A stretch of DNA of 64,000 nucleotides from Streptomyces ficellus. GTDB lineage: Bacteria > Actinomycetota > Actinomycetes > Streptomycetales > Streptomycetaceae. Location of the stretch: NCBI RefSeq assembly GCF_030406405.1, contig NZ_JAUEPL010000021.1, positions 36,796-100,795 of the forward strand, written 5' to 3'. Numbering within the stretch: the stretch's first letter is position 1; each line of letters starts with the position of its first letter. A program made the translations under genes and the position numbers. A model generated the notes under the pieces. That model searched no databases, had not been told where the DNA came from, and saw only the letters and a program-made list of their open reading frames with translations. Shown in pieces: positions 50,877-60,010 of the stretch.

Positions 50877-52960
50877 AGGCTCAGCTCAGGGTGCAGGCGA
50901 TCGAGGGTCCACACCTGCTTGCGGCGGGCCGACAGGGCGGTCAGCGCGAGCGCCCCGGCCGTGAACGCGGCCAGCACCGCGCAGGCCTGCCAGACGGGCC
51001 CGGCGCCGCCGCCCGTGATGAGCCGGCGCAGTGCCTCCACGACGTAACTCATCGGCAGGAAGGGGTGGATCGCGTTGAAGAAGCCCGGGCTCGTCTGGAC
51101 GGGATACGTCCCGCCGGCCGACGTCAGCTGAAGCATCAGCAGCGCGAGGACCAGGATCCGGCCCGCCGCGCCGAAGCGGGCGTTCAGCCACTGGATGATC
51201 GCCGCGAAGCAGCAGGTGACCAGTGCCAGGAAGCCCACCGTCCCGGCGGCGCGGGCCATCTGCAGACCCAGCCCCCAGTGCAGTACGGACATCAGGGCGG
51301 CGACCTGGAGCAGGCCGATCGCGGCAACCGGCAGCCAGCCCGCCAGCGCGATCCGCCAGGCGGAGGCACCGGCGGCGAGGGCGCGGCGGTTGAGCGGCTG
51401 GATCAGCATGTACGCCACCATGGCGCCCACCCACAGGGAGAGCGGGATGAAGTACGGCGCGAATCCGGTGCCGTAGTTGGGCGCCTTGTGCAGCGACTGG
51501 GAGGCCAGCTTCACCGGGTCGGCCATCGCCTCGGTGCGGCGGTCGCGGTCGTCCTTGTCGTAGTCCGGGATCTTCTCGACGCCGTCATTGAGGCCGGTGG
51601 CCAGTTCGGTGGAACCGTCGGCGAGCTTGTACAGGCCGCTGTCGAGTTCACCGGCGCCCTTCTTGAGCCTGCCGACTCCGCTGTCCAGGTCCGTGGAGCC
51701 GGTTTTGGCGCTCGTCAGGCCCGTGTGCAGGGTGTCGGCGCCCGTGGCGACCCGGTGGGCGCCCGCGTTCAGCTCGTTGATCTTGGTGACGGCGTAGGCC
51801 AGATCCTCATCCAGGTTCGGTGCCCGCTTGGCGAGGGCGTCGGCCTTCTTCTGCAGGTCCGCCAGCTGCGTGTCGAGCTTCTTGAGGTCACCGTTGCTGT
51901 CCTTGGCCAGCTCGTGCACGTCGTCGGCGACCTTGGCCACGTCGGCGGCCGCCACCTTGGCCTGCTTCAGCTTCGGGCACAGCTTGGCGTCGGGCAGCAG
52001 GGCGTCCTCGCACTCCTCCTTGTAGAAGGCGGCCAGGTCGTCGGCCGCCACATGCGCGCCTTCCCGGCCGGTGGGCCCCCACTTCATGATGAGCTCCAGG
52101 CTGTTGCGCATGCCCTGGGAGAGGTCGGAGACCAGCCGGGCGGAGTCACCGATCTTCTTGCCGTTGTCCTTCAGGTACGGGCGGACGTCGGCGGCGACCC
52201 CGTTGATCCTGTCGGCGAGCACCTGGGTGCCGCCCGCGACCTGCCGGGCGCCGGTCTCCAGGTCGGCCGCGCCCTTGTCCAGCTTCTTCAGGCCGCCGGC
52301 CAGCTCACCACTGCCCTTCTTGGCGTCGGTCAGACCGTCGGAGAGGTCCTTGGAACCCTTCTTCGCCTTGGCCGCCCCGCTCTTGAGCTGGTCGGCCCCC
52401 TTGGCGGCCTTCTCGGTGGCGTCGTGGATGTCGGAGAAGGAGATGAAGATCTTGTCGAGGAAGGAGCGGGACGACTTCGTCGACGCGGCGGTGCGGACCT
52501 CGGAGAACACCGTCCGCGAGATCTGCCCCACGATGTAGTTGTTGGCGTCGTTCGTACGCACCTGGAGGGCGCCCGTCTCGGGGGAGTCGCCGGCACTGGA
52601 GGCGATGCGCTCACTGAAGTCGCCCGGCATGGTCAGCGACAGGTAGTACGTGCCGTTCTCGACGCCCTCACGGGCCTCCGCGTCGCTCACCTCGTGCCAC
52701 TCGAAGACCTTGCTGTCGCGCAGGTTCCTGGTGATGTCGTCGCCCGCGGTGATCTTCTTGCCGTCGGCAGTGGCGCCCTTGTCGTCGTTGACCAGCGCGA
52801 CCGGTATGCGGTCGAGCCTGCCGTACGGGTCCCAGAACGACCACAGGTACAGCGCGCCGTACAGCAGCGGCAGCAGCAGGATCGCCACCAGCGCGGCGCG
52901 CGGCAGCCTCCCCCTGCCGAAACGCTTCAGCTCAAGCGCGGCCAGCTTCGGCGAGCGCAT
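50873..52960 (-). CDS. YhgE/Pip-family ABC-2-like membrane protein
   Basis: 695 aa. One N-terminal membrane helix (LPRAALVAILLLPLLYGALYLW), the family motif PVALVNDDKGA, and a long extracytoplasmic region. That region has heptad-like repeats (KGADQLKSGAAKAKKGSKDL, then GAGELDSGLYKLADGSTELA). Five C-terminal membrane helices follow. The family exports hydrophobic compounds or affects the envelope; the human-pathogen relatives act as phage receptors. It is followed by TetR and preceded by the ATPase, with 29 bp overlap. Confidence 0.92.
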   Translation of the reverse strand: MRSPKLAALELKRFGRGRLPRAALVAILLLPLLYGALYLWSFWDPYGRLDRIPVALVNDDKGATADGKKITAGDDITRNLRDSKVFEWHEVSDAEAREGVENGTYYLSLTMPGDFSERIASSAGDSPETGALQVRTNDANNYIVGQISRTVFSEVRTAASTKSSRSFLDKIFISFSDIHDATEKAAKGADQLKSGAAKAKKGSKDLSDGLTDAKKGSGELAGGLKKLDKGAADLETGARQVAGGTQVLADRINGVAADVRPYLKDNGKKIGDSARLVSDLSQGMRNSLELIMKWGPTGREGAHVAADDLAAFYKEECEDALLPDAKLCPKLKQAKVAAADVAKVADDVHELAKDSNGDLKKLDTQLADLQKKADALAKRAPNLDEDLAYAVTKINELNAGAHRVATGADTLHTGLTSAKTGSTDLDSGVGRLKKGAGELDSGLYKLADGSTELATGLNDGVEKIPDYDKDDRDRRTEAMADPVKLASQSLHKAPNYGTGFAPYFIPLSLWVGAMVAYMLIQPLNRRALAAGASAWRIALAGWLPVAAIGLLQVAALMSVLHWGLGLQMARAAGTVGFLALVTCCFAAIIQWLNARFGAAGRILVLALLMLQLTSAGGTYPVQTSPGFFNAIHPFLPMSYVVEALRRLITGGGAGPVWQACAVLAAFTAGALALTALSARRKQVWTLDRLHPELSL

Positions 52961-53897
52961 CGGCCGCCCCCTCCTCGTCGGTACGGATGGTGATCGCGTC
53001 TGCGGGCGCCTCGCTGCACACGGCCAGTACGGTCGTGCCGCCTCCGGCGACGGAGCGCAGCAGCGCCCACGCCTCGGCGCGGTCGGCGTCGGACAGCTTG
53101 AGGTCCATGTCGTCGACGGCCAGCAGGCGCGGCTCGCCCATCAGGGCCAGGGCGACCGACAGACGCAGGGCCTCCAGCCGCTCCAGGTCCCGCACGGAGG
53201 TGCGCCCGCCCTTGGGCAGCGCGTCCAGGTCCAGCCCCGCGGCGGCCAGCGCGGCCTCGACGCGTAGGCGGGAGGCCGCGGCACGCTCGGCACGCGGGCG
53301 CAGCAGGCCGAGCGGCGAGCCGTCGAAGCGGCGTTGCAGCAGCGCGCGTTCACGCAGGTGCTCGGCGACCGTGAACGCCGGGTCGAGGTCGCTGACGCCC
53401 GGCACCGGGCCGAGTGCGCTGAACCGGCGTACGGCGGCCATCTTGCGCGGCAGCCGCAGGCCGCCGACCTCGGCGTGCCCCTCGGTGGCGCGCATCCGGC
53501 CGGTGAGCGCCAGCAGCAGGCAGGTGCGGCCGGAGCCGGACGGTCCCTGGATTGTGAGGAGCGCGCCGGGCGGGGCGTCGACGCTCACCCCGCGGAAGGT
53601 CCAGCCGCGCGGGCCCTTCAACCCGAAGCCCTCCGCGACGACCGCGGCGCCGTGGGGCTGGTGCTGGGGCTGGTGCTGGGACTTGGGCTGGTGCTGGCGT
53701 TGGGGCTCGGGCTGGGTGCGTTCGCTGTCGCCCTCCTCGCCGCCGTCCCGTTCTTCGGCGCCTTCCAGGTCCTTGGCGCCGTCCCGCTCTTCGACGCCCT
53801 CCCGCTCTTCGGAGTTCTCCCGGTCCTCAGTCCCTGCCGGGTCCTCGGCGCCCTCTTCGGGGCCGGCCTCACCTTCGGCCTGGTCCTGGCTGTCCAC
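52932..53897 (-). CDS. Degenerate ABC-type ATPase with acidic/Gln-His-rich N-terminus
   Basis: 321 aa from GTG 53897; upstream in-frame GTGs at 53909 and 53903 are possible. The first ~75 residues are low complexity: Glu/Asp/Gly repeats (GAEDPAGTEDRENSEE) then Gln-His-Pro. The ATPase part has a P-loop GPSGSGRTCL in which the lysine is Arg, no recognisable LSGGQ signature, and LLAVDDMDL in place of the usual Walker B Glu. Catalysis is doubtful. It overlaps the YhgE/Pip gene and presumably works with it. Confidence 0.75.
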   Translation of the reverse strand: MDSQDQAEGEAGPEEGAEDPAGTEDRENSEEREGVEERDGAKDLEGAEERDGGEEGDSERTQPEPQRQHQPKSQHQPQHQPHGAAVVAEGFGLKGPRGWTFRGVSVDAPPGALLTIQGPSGSGRTCLLLALTGRMRATEGHAEVGGLRLPRKMAAVRRFSALGPVPGVSDLDPAFTVAEHLRERALLQRRFDGSPLGLLRPRAERAAASRLRVEAALAAAGLDLDALPKGGRTSVRDLERLEALRLSVALALMGEPRLLAVDDMDLKLSDADRAEAWALLRSVAGGGTTVLAVCSEAPADAITIRTDEEGAADALAEAGRA

Positions 53898-53920
53898 GCA
53901 CACCCCCACCCTTTCTTTGA

Positions 53921-53934
53921 ACTGACCAGTCAGT
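53921..53934. promoter_or_regulatory. TetR-type operator
   Basis: ACTGACCAGTCAGT, a perfect inverted repeat with a 2-bp centre, 24 bp upstream of the ATPase start; another GTCAGT half-site is at 53993. Typical for TetR regulators of export operons. Confidence 0.75.
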
Positions 53935-54057
53935 GCAAAAACTACTCCGAAACGCGGGATCGAAGCAAAAGCCCAGGTCAGGCCCAACTGTCAGTGGTGG
54001 CCTGCACGATGGGCACATACGGCCACAGTGCCGTCACACGACGACAGGAGGTTCGTC

Positions 54058-54546
54058 ATGGCCGGTACCCACGCGTCGGCGAGCGACGTCCACCCCGTGT
54101 TGCGTCGCGCCTCGGCGCCCCCCGCCGCGCTCGACCTGCTCGACCAGGCCCGCGCCGGTCTCCAAGAGGCGAGCACCCTCGAAACCCCCAACGAGCGGTA
54201 CGCCACCGCGCACCTCGCCGCCCTGCGCACCGCCGCCGCCGTGCTCGCCGCCCGGGGCCGCCCCGAGAGCACCCCGCGCAAACGGCAGCAGATCCGCAGC
54301 GCGTGGGACGTCCTCCCGGAGACGGCGCCCGAGCTGACGGAGTGGAGCGCCCTGTTCGCCTCCGGCGCCTCCCGCAGGGCACGCGCGGAAGCGGGCATAC
54401 GGGGCGCGGTCGGCGCCCGTGACGCCGACGACCTCATCCGCGACGTGGCGATGTTCCTGCGCCTGGTGGAGCGGCTGCTGATACCCCAGCCCGTGCTGCC
54501 GAAGCCCAGGCCGGAAAGGTTGGGTCCGAGCATGCGGCACGAGTGA
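54058..54546 (+). CDS. SAV_6107-type HEPN domain protein
   Basis: 162 aa from ATG 54058, which follows CAGGAGG. It is helical, with LDLLDQARAGLQEASTLETPNERYATAHLAALRTAAAVLAARG in segments, a pattern recalled for the streptomycete SAV_6107 HEPN family. HEPN domains can be RNases or dimerisation units; the RNase motif R-x4-6-H is not evident. Neighbouring methyltransferase lies 66 bp downstream. Confidence 0.65.
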   Translation: MAGTHASASDVHPVLRRASAPPAALDLLDQARAGLQEASTLETPNERYATAHLAALRTAAAVLAARGRPESTPRKRQQIRSAWDVLPETAPELTEWSALFASGASRRARAEAGIRGAVGARDADDLIRDVAMFLRLVERLLIPQPVLPKPRPERLGPSMRHE

Positions 54547-54612
54547 CCGGGCAGGTCGCGCCAGGCCATAGGGTGGGAGTGTTCGTAGACCGTCACCGAG
54601 GAGTCAACTGCC

Positions 54613-55371
54613 GTGTCGGACCCGCAGCGCCCCCGCGCCTCCCTTCGTACCGCCGTGGTGTGGGACGTTCTCGAGGACGCCCTCGACCGCCGGGTCAAGG
54701 CGACCGGGAAGGACAGCCTCGACGTCCTGGACACCGGCGGCGGCAGCGGGAACTTCGCCGTGCCGGTGGCCCGGCTCGGTCACCGGGTCACCGTCGTCGA
54801 CCCCAGCCCCAACGCCCTGTTCGCCCTGGAGCGCCGGGCCGCCGAGGCCGGGGTCGCCGACCGCGTGCGAGGCGTCCAGGGGGACATCCACGGGCTGTTC
54901 GACGTCGTCGAGCGCGGTGGCTACGACGCGGTGCTGTGCCACGGCGTCCTGGAGTACGTGGACGACCCCGCCGAGGGCGTACGCAACGCCGTGGAGGCCC
55001 TGCGGCCGTCCGGCGCGCTCAGCCTCCTCGCGGCCGGGCTCGGCGGCGCGGTGCTCGCGCGGGCGCTGGCCGGGCACTTCACCGAGGCCCGCCGCGCGCT
55101 GACCGACCCGGCCGGCCGCTGGGGCGAGGGCGACCCGGTGCCCCGGCGCTTCACGGCCGAGCAGCTCACCGAGGCCGTCGAGGCGGCCGGCGTGGAGGTC
55201 GGCGCCGTGCACGGCGTGCGGGTCTTCGCCGACCTGGTGCCCGGCGTCCTGGTCGACACCGAGCCCGGAGCCCTGGACGCGCTCCTCAAGCTGGAGGCCG
55301 CCGCCGCCGAGCTTCCCGCCTTCCACTCGGTCGCCACCCAGCTGCACGTCCTGGGTGAAAAGCGCGGTTGA
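54613..55371 (+). CDS. Class I SAM-dependent methyltransferase
   Basis: 252 aa from GTG 54613. Motif I LDVLDTGGGSGNFAVPVA, motif II VTVVDPSPNAL, then VRGVQGDIHGL and YDAVLCHGVLEYVDDP. Substrate unknown. It lies between the HEPN gene and a hairpin terminator. Confidence 0.88.
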   Translation: MSDPQRPRASLRTAVVWDVLEDALDRRVKATGKDSLDVLDTGGGSGNFAVPVARLGHRVTVVDPSPNALFALERRAAEAGVADRVRGVQGDIHGLFDVVERGGYDAVLCHGVLEYVDDPAEGVRNAVEALRPSGALSLLAAGLGGAVLARALAGHFTEARRALTDPAGRWGEGDPVPRRFTAEQLTEAVEAAGVEVGAVHGVRVFADLVPGVLVDTEPGALDALLKLEAAAAELPAFHSVATQLHVLGEKRG

Positions 55372-55387
55372 GCCCACGGGCGGGCTG

Positions 55388-55408
55388 ATCTGCGGCGCAG
55401 CCGCAGAT
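55388..55408 (+). terminator. Hairpin after the methyltransferase
   Basis: ATCTGCGGC (55388-55396), GCA loop, GCCGCAGAT (55400-55408). Perfect 9-bp stem. Confidence 0.7.
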
Positions 55409-55557
55409 GGAGTACGCCACAGGCCCCCCGATCACGGCCGGATCCCCGTATGATCGAAGGACACCATCCGGCATGACGGATCGGAGGACGGGGAATCAAC
55501 GCCTCACCAGCCGAACCGGCATGGCGGTCCGATCGGTGAAATGGCACAGAGGGCGGG

Positions 55558-55586
55558 TTTCACGGGGGCGAATCCCTGCCTATCCT
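55558..55586 (+). promoter_or_regulatory. Predicted promoter of the DUF3040 gene
   Basis: TTTCAC (55558-55563), 17-bp spacer, TATCCT (55581-55586), ~50 bp before the start codon. A second -10-like TATGAT is at 55449. Confidence 0.5.
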
Positions 55587-55637
55587 GAAAGGGCCGCATA
55601 CCGGTCGCCCCCAGCGACCGACGACGAGGAGGACTCC

Positions 55638-56030
55638 GTGCCGCTCTCGGAGCACGAGCAGCGAATGCTCGAGCAGATGGAGCGAGCGCTGTACGCCGAA
55701 GATCCCAAGTTCGCGACAGCGCTCGAGGGAAGCGGGCTGCGTACACACACCCGGCGACGGGTCTATCAGGCGGTCGCAGGCTTCCTGGTGGGTATCGCGC
55801 TCCTCATGGCCGGAATGGTCGCGCAGCAGATCTGGATCAGTGTGGTGGGATTCCTGGTCATGCTCGGCTGCGCGGTCCTGGCGGTCACCGGATGGCGCAA
55901 GGCGCCCAAACCGGGCGAACAGCAGGCCGAAGGAGGCACGGCCCACGGCCGTCGTCCCCGGCAGCGTCGCTCGATGATGGACCGGATCGAGCAGCGGTGG
56001 CAGCGCCGCCGCGACGAGCAAGGACACTGA
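55638..56030 (+). CDS. DUF3040 membrane protein
   Basis: 130 aa from GTG 55638, with GAGGAGG upstream. Starts PLSEHEQRMLEQMERALYAEDP, the DUF3040 signature; two membrane helices (AVAGFLVGIALLMAGMVAQQ, WISVVGFLVMLGCAVLAVTG) and a basic tail with RIEQRWQRRRDEQ. The family is actinobacterial and sits beside dcw genes; function unknown. Confidence 0.88.
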   Translation: MPLSEHEQRMLEQMERALYAEDPKFATALEGSGLRTHTRRRVYQAVAGFLVGIALLMAGMVAQQIWISVVGFLVMLGCAVLAVTGWRKAPKPGEQQAEGGTAHGRRPRQRRSMMDRIEQRWQRRRDEQGH

Positions 56031-56067
56031 CCGCGCGGCCACCAGGCCGCGCCGTGTCGTGAGTATC

Positions 56068-56105
56068 GGGTGAGGGGTGACCGCTTCGGCGGTCACCCCT
56101 CACCC
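56068..56105. terminator. Bidirectional terminator with TTCG tetraloop
   Basis: Perfect 17-bp stem (56068-56084, starting GGGTGAGGGGTGACCGC, with 56089-56105) closed by TTCG. It serves the convergent DUF3040 and transglutaminase genes. Confidence 0.88.
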
Positions 56106-56213
56106 GTATCCGTACGCTCAGTGCCGCGCCCATGAGGCAAGCAGCCCCCGCCGGAACACGACAATCACAGCAGCCCCCCGGGCGGGGACCCCGGAGGCTG
56201 CTCCGCCGGGCGG

Positions 56214-58649
56214 TCAGCCGCGTTGCCGGGAGGGGCGGCGGATGACGGCCTTCATCGACGCCGACCAGCGGGCCGTGAGGTGGCGGCGCCGGTCCGACCA
56301 GCGGGTCGTGACCGCCGTCCAGCGGTACGAGAGGGCCCACACCACCCGGATGGTCGAGCGCGGCAGCAGAAGGGCGCGCAGCCGGGTGCCCCGGCCCACC
56401 GAGGCGCGCAGACCGGCGTGGATCCGGGCGGCGTCCGCCGCCAGGCCGGTCGCGAGGCGGGGCCGGGGCGCGTACAGCACCTGCTCCACCGCTCCGGCGA
56501 CGCGGTGCACCGCCTCGGCCGCCGCCCCCTCCAGCCCGCCCAGCCGGACGATCCGTTCGGCCGTCTTGCGGGGCGTCCGCGACTCGTCGGGCAGGATGCC
56601 GTGGTCCCAGGCCGTATCGATGATCTCCTCCCAGGCCGCCAGCGCCCCGGCCGCCGCGTCCTCGGCGGTGCGCCCGGCCGTACCGAGCCGCCGCGTCCGC
56701 ACCCGTGCGCGCCACAGCAGCGGCAGCAGCGGGATCAGCGCCACCGCGAGCACCGCCAGGGTCACCAGCAGCACCGTGCCCAGCGGCGTACCCGAGTCGG
56801 ACGACGTCGTCGCGCCCCCCTCCTCGGTGTCACCGCACTCGCCCAGCCGCCGTGCCTGCGCCGGGCAGCTGTCCTCGGCGGAAGGCTCGGCGGAGGGCAC
56901 GGCAGCGGCGCTCTGCTCGGGTTGCGCAGGAGTGCTCGCCTCACCCGTCGGCGCCTGCGCCCGGGTGTACTCGGGCACCGAGCCACGCGTCGGCGTCGGT
57001 TCGAACCGGGTCCACCCCACGCCCTCGAAATACAGCTCGGGCCAGGCGTGCGCGTCCTTGATGCCGACCGACATGGTGCCACCGGACTGCGGGACGCCCG
57101 GCGTGAAGCCCACCGCGACCCGCGCCGGAATGCCCAGCGTCCGCGCCATCGCCGCCATCGAGAACGAGAAGTGGATACAGAAGCCTTCCTTCTGCCTCAG
57201 GAACTGGGAGATCGCCGTGGCGCCCGTACCCGACGACACCTCGGTGTCGTACCGGAAACCGCCCTCCACCGCGAACCAGTCCTGGAGCTTGACGGCCCGC
57301 TCGTAGTCGTTCTCCGCGCCCTTGGTGACCTTCACCGCGGTCGACCGCACGTCCCGCGGCAGCGAGTCGGGCACGCGCGTGTACTCGCTCAGCAGGGCGG
57401 CCGGCGCCTTCGGAGCGCCGGACAACTGCTGCGAGCTCGGGCTCACCAGCAGGCTGCTCACCGAATACTGCAAGCCCTTCGTGGTCTGGCCGCCCTCGCC
57501 GACGAGCATGCGCCCGGCCGGTTCGTACCGCCAGCGTCCGTCGACGTCGATCCGCGTCGCCGGGTAGGGCAGCGGCAGCCACCGCTGCTGGTACGTGCCG
57601 GCGGCGGAGACGTTGGTCGTGATCTCCGTCGCGCTGACGCCCCCGCTCAGGCCGTCCGGACGCGGCAGCTCCCGCGGTACGTCCCCGATGTCGCGCCGCG
57701 AGAGCCTCCACGACGTGCCGTCGAACTGGTCCAGCGCGACCAGGCGCAGATACAGACCGGAGGTGTCCTGCGCGTTGGTGCGGTACCGCAGCACCTCGCG
57801 GTCCACCGGCTGGTTCAGGTTGTCCTGCAGCGACACCAGCGGATTGACCGCCTCGATGATGCCCCCGCCACCGTCACCGCCCGCGCTTCCCGCGCCGTCC
57901 AGCAGACCGCCGCTCAGCGACGGCAGCGCGGCCGGCACCACCAGCGCGATGCCCAGCGCCACCACGCCGATCCGCCGCCCGGTGCGCACCGGGGCCAGCG
58001 GCCGGCCGGCCGGCGCCAACGGCCGGGCCGCGCCCCCGCCGCGGGACGGTACCGCGCCACCGAAGACCCGGCCCCACTGCGAGAGCCGGTCGCGGCCCTC
58101 GGCCAGCAGGAGCAGCAGATAGCCGGCGGCCGCCAGCAGGAACCACAGCCAGCTCGCGCCACCGCCCGACAGGCCGGCCGCGACCGAGTACAGCGCGAGC
58201 AGCGGCAGCCCGGCCGGGGCAGCGCTGCGGAACGTCACCGCGAGCGCGTCCACCGCCAGCCCGATGATCAGCACACCGCCGACCAGCATCAGCCGGATGC
58301 CGTCCGTCGCGGGCGCCGGTATCGCGTACCGCCCGACGTCCTCGGCACCCGCGGTCAGCAGCGCACCGAGCCGCTGGAGAACCTCCGGGCCGGGAACGAA
58401 CCCGGCCGGAGCCTGGTCCCGGGCGAAGACGACCGTCAGCGCCACCAAGCCCACCACGGCCTGGGCCACCACCGTCAGCGGCCGGGCCGGCGACACCCGC
58501 CGGACCGCCGCGCCCACGCCGCACTGGACCGCCAGCAGCAGGACGGCCTGGACCATCCAGCCCGGCGTGGCGACCAGCGGCAGCAGCGCACCCGCCGCCA
58601 TCAGCGTGGCGGCGAAGGCGCACAGCGCGAGCCTCCCGCGACCGCTCAT
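56214..58649 (-). CDS. TgpA-type transglutaminase-like membrane protein
   Basis: 811 aa from ATG 58649. About six membrane helices in the first ~240 residues, a large extracytoplasmic transglutaminase core, then a further helix (TVLLVTLAVLAVALIPLLPLL) and a cytoplasmic tail. Catalytic Cys in QKEGFCIHFSFS and His in IKDAHAWPELYFEG are present. Where many members have Asp (F-D-P), this one has Glu (TRFEPTPTRG). Together with the DUF58 and MoxR genes upstream, to which it is coupled by ATGA, it forms the common moxR-DUF58-tgpA operon. Confidence 0.88.
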   Translation of the reverse strand: MSGRGRLALCAFAATLMAAGALLPLVATPGWMVQAVLLLAVQCGVGAAVRRVSPARPLTVVAQAVVGLVALTVVFARDQAPAGFVPGPEVLQRLGALLTAGAEDVGRYAIPAPATDGIRLMLVGGVLIIGLAVDALAVTFRSAAPAGLPLLALYSVAAGLSGGGASWLWFLLAAAGYLLLLLAEGRDRLSQWGRVFGGAVPSRGGGAARPLAPAGRPLAPVRTGRRIGVVALGIALVVPAALPSLSGGLLDGAGSAGGDGGGGIIEAVNPLVSLQDNLNQPVDREVLRYRTNAQDTSGLYLRLVALDQFDGTSWRLSRRDIGDVPRELPRPDGLSGGVSATEITTNVSAAGTYQQRWLPLPYPATRIDVDGRWRYEPAGRMLVGEGGQTTKGLQYSVSSLLVSPSSQQLSGAPKAPAALLSEYTRVPDSLPRDVRSTAVKVTKGAENDYERAVKLQDWFAVEGGFRYDTEVSSGTGATAISQFLRQKEGFCIHFSFSMAAMARTLGIPARVAVGFTPGVPQSGGTMSVGIKDAHAWPELYFEGVGWTRFEPTPTRGSVPEYTRAQAPTGEASTPAQPEQSAAAVPSAEPSAEDSCPAQARRLGECGDTEEGGATTSSDSGTPLGTVLLVTLAVLAVALIPLLPLLWRARVRTRRLGTAGRTAEDAAAGALAAWEEIIDTAWDHGILPDESRTPRKTAERIVRLGGLEGAAAEAVHRVAGAVEQVLYAPRPRLATGLAADAARIHAGLRASVGRGTRLRALLLPRSTIRVVWALSYRWTAVTTRWSDRRRHLTARWSASMKAVIRRPSRQRG

Positions 58650-60010
58650 GACCAACTCCCTGAAAGCCCTGTCGTCCCGCTGCCCGGCGCACCCGGTGAG
58701 GCAGGGGCCAGGCCCGCGTGCCGCCACAGATCCACGAGCGACGCCCCGGGCGGAACGGCCACCGCCGTCCAACCCGCCTCGCGCAGTTGCCGAACCCTGT
58801 CCCGCACCGCCCCGGCCACCGCGCCGCCGGTCAGCCACGTACCGCTGTCCAGGACGAAGGCGACGGCCGCGCCACTGCGCTGCCGCATCCGGGCGGCCAG
58901 CGCCGCCTGCTCCTCGTCCAGGTCGCCGATGAACGCGACCAGCAGCCCTCCGCCCCCGCCGCGCAGCACGTCGTACGCGCGCGAGAGCCCCGCGCCCTCG
59001 GAGTGGTCGATGACCGCGAGCGTGTCCATCATCAGCCCCGCCGCGTCGGCGGACTCCTGCGTCGAACCGGCGAACCCGTCGGCGCTCTCCCCGGGCAGCG
59101 CGTCGCCCGTGTCCGTCAGCAGCCGGACCGCGACGCCCCGCTCCAGCATGTGCACCAGCACCGACGCCGCACCCGACACCGCCCACTCGAAGGCGGAGTC
59201 CGGCCCCGCGTCCTGGTAGGCCACCTCCCGGGTGTCCAGCAGGACCGTGCAGCTGGCCCGCTGCGGCTGCTCCTCACGGCGCACCATGAGCTCGCCGTAC
59301 CGCGCCGTGGACCGCCAGTGCACGCGCCGCAGGTCGTCGCCGTAGCGGTACTCGCGCGGGATCACATCGTCCTCGCCGGCCAGGGCAAGCGAACGCTGCC
59401 GTCCCTCGCCGTAGCCCGAGGCCTCGCCGGGCAGCCGCACGGGCGGCAGCGGCTCGGTGCGCGGCACCACCGTCAGCGTGTCGTACGCGCTGAACGACCT
59501 GGTCAGCTCACACATCCCGAACGGGTCGGACAGCCGCAGCTGGAGCGGCCCGAGCGGATAGCGCCCGCGCAGGTCGGAACGGACCCGGTAGGACACCTCG
59601 CGCCGGCCGCCCGCCTCCACCCGGTCCAGCACGAACCGGGGCCGGGGCCCCAGTACGTACGGCACATGGTCCTGGAGCATCAGCAGCCCGGTGGGCAGCC
59701 GTGAGACGTTCTCCATCCGCAGGTGCACGCGCGCCTCGGCCCCGGCCGGCACGCGCTGCGGCGACAGCCGCCTGCTGGCCGCCACCTGGTAGCGGGTGCG
59801 GTAGAGCACGGTCACGCAGATCAGGGGCAGTACGGCGAGCAGCAGGCCCACCCGCAGCAGGTCCGCCTGGCCCAGGACGTACGCGCAGATCGCCGCCGCC
59901 ACGCCGGCCGCCAGGAACGACCGCCCGCGCGTGGTCAGCCCGCCGAGGGCTGCCCGTACCCCGCCCATGCTCTCGCCGTCCCGGGCGGCGGGCCCCCCGG
60001 CCGCCATCAC
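58646..60010 (-). CDS. DUF58 domain protein
   Basis: 454 aa from GTG 60010, or ATG 60007. Two N-terminal membrane helices, then the DUF58 signature YRYGDDLRRVHWRSTARYGELMVRREE. The C-terminal part resembles a vWA fold (TVLLDTREVAY). It overlaps MoxR by GTGA and the transglutaminase by ATGA. Such proteins work with MoxR ATPases in assembling or maturing membrane complexes. Confidence 0.9.
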   Translation of the reverse strand: MMAAGGPAARDGESMGGVRAALGGLTTRGRSFLAAGVAAAICAYVLGQADLLRVGLLLAVLPLICVTVLYRTRYQVAASRRLSPQRVPAGAEARVHLRMENVSRLPTGLLMLQDHVPYVLGPRPRFVLDRVEAGGRREVSYRVRSDLRGRYPLGPLQLRLSDPFGMCELTRSFSAYDTLTVVPRTEPLPPVRLPGEASGYGEGRQRSLALAGEDDVIPREYRYGDDLRRVHWRSTARYGELMVRREEQPQRASCTVLLDTREVAYQDAGPDSAFEWAVSGAASVLVHMLERGVAVRLLTDTGDALPGESADGFAGSTQESADAAGLMMDTLAVIDHSEGAGLSRAYDVLRGGGGGLLVAFIGDLDEEQAALAARMRQRSGAAVAFVLDSGTWLTGGAVAGAVRDRVRQLREAGWTAVAVPPGASLVDLWRHAGLAPASPGAPGSGTTGLSGSWS

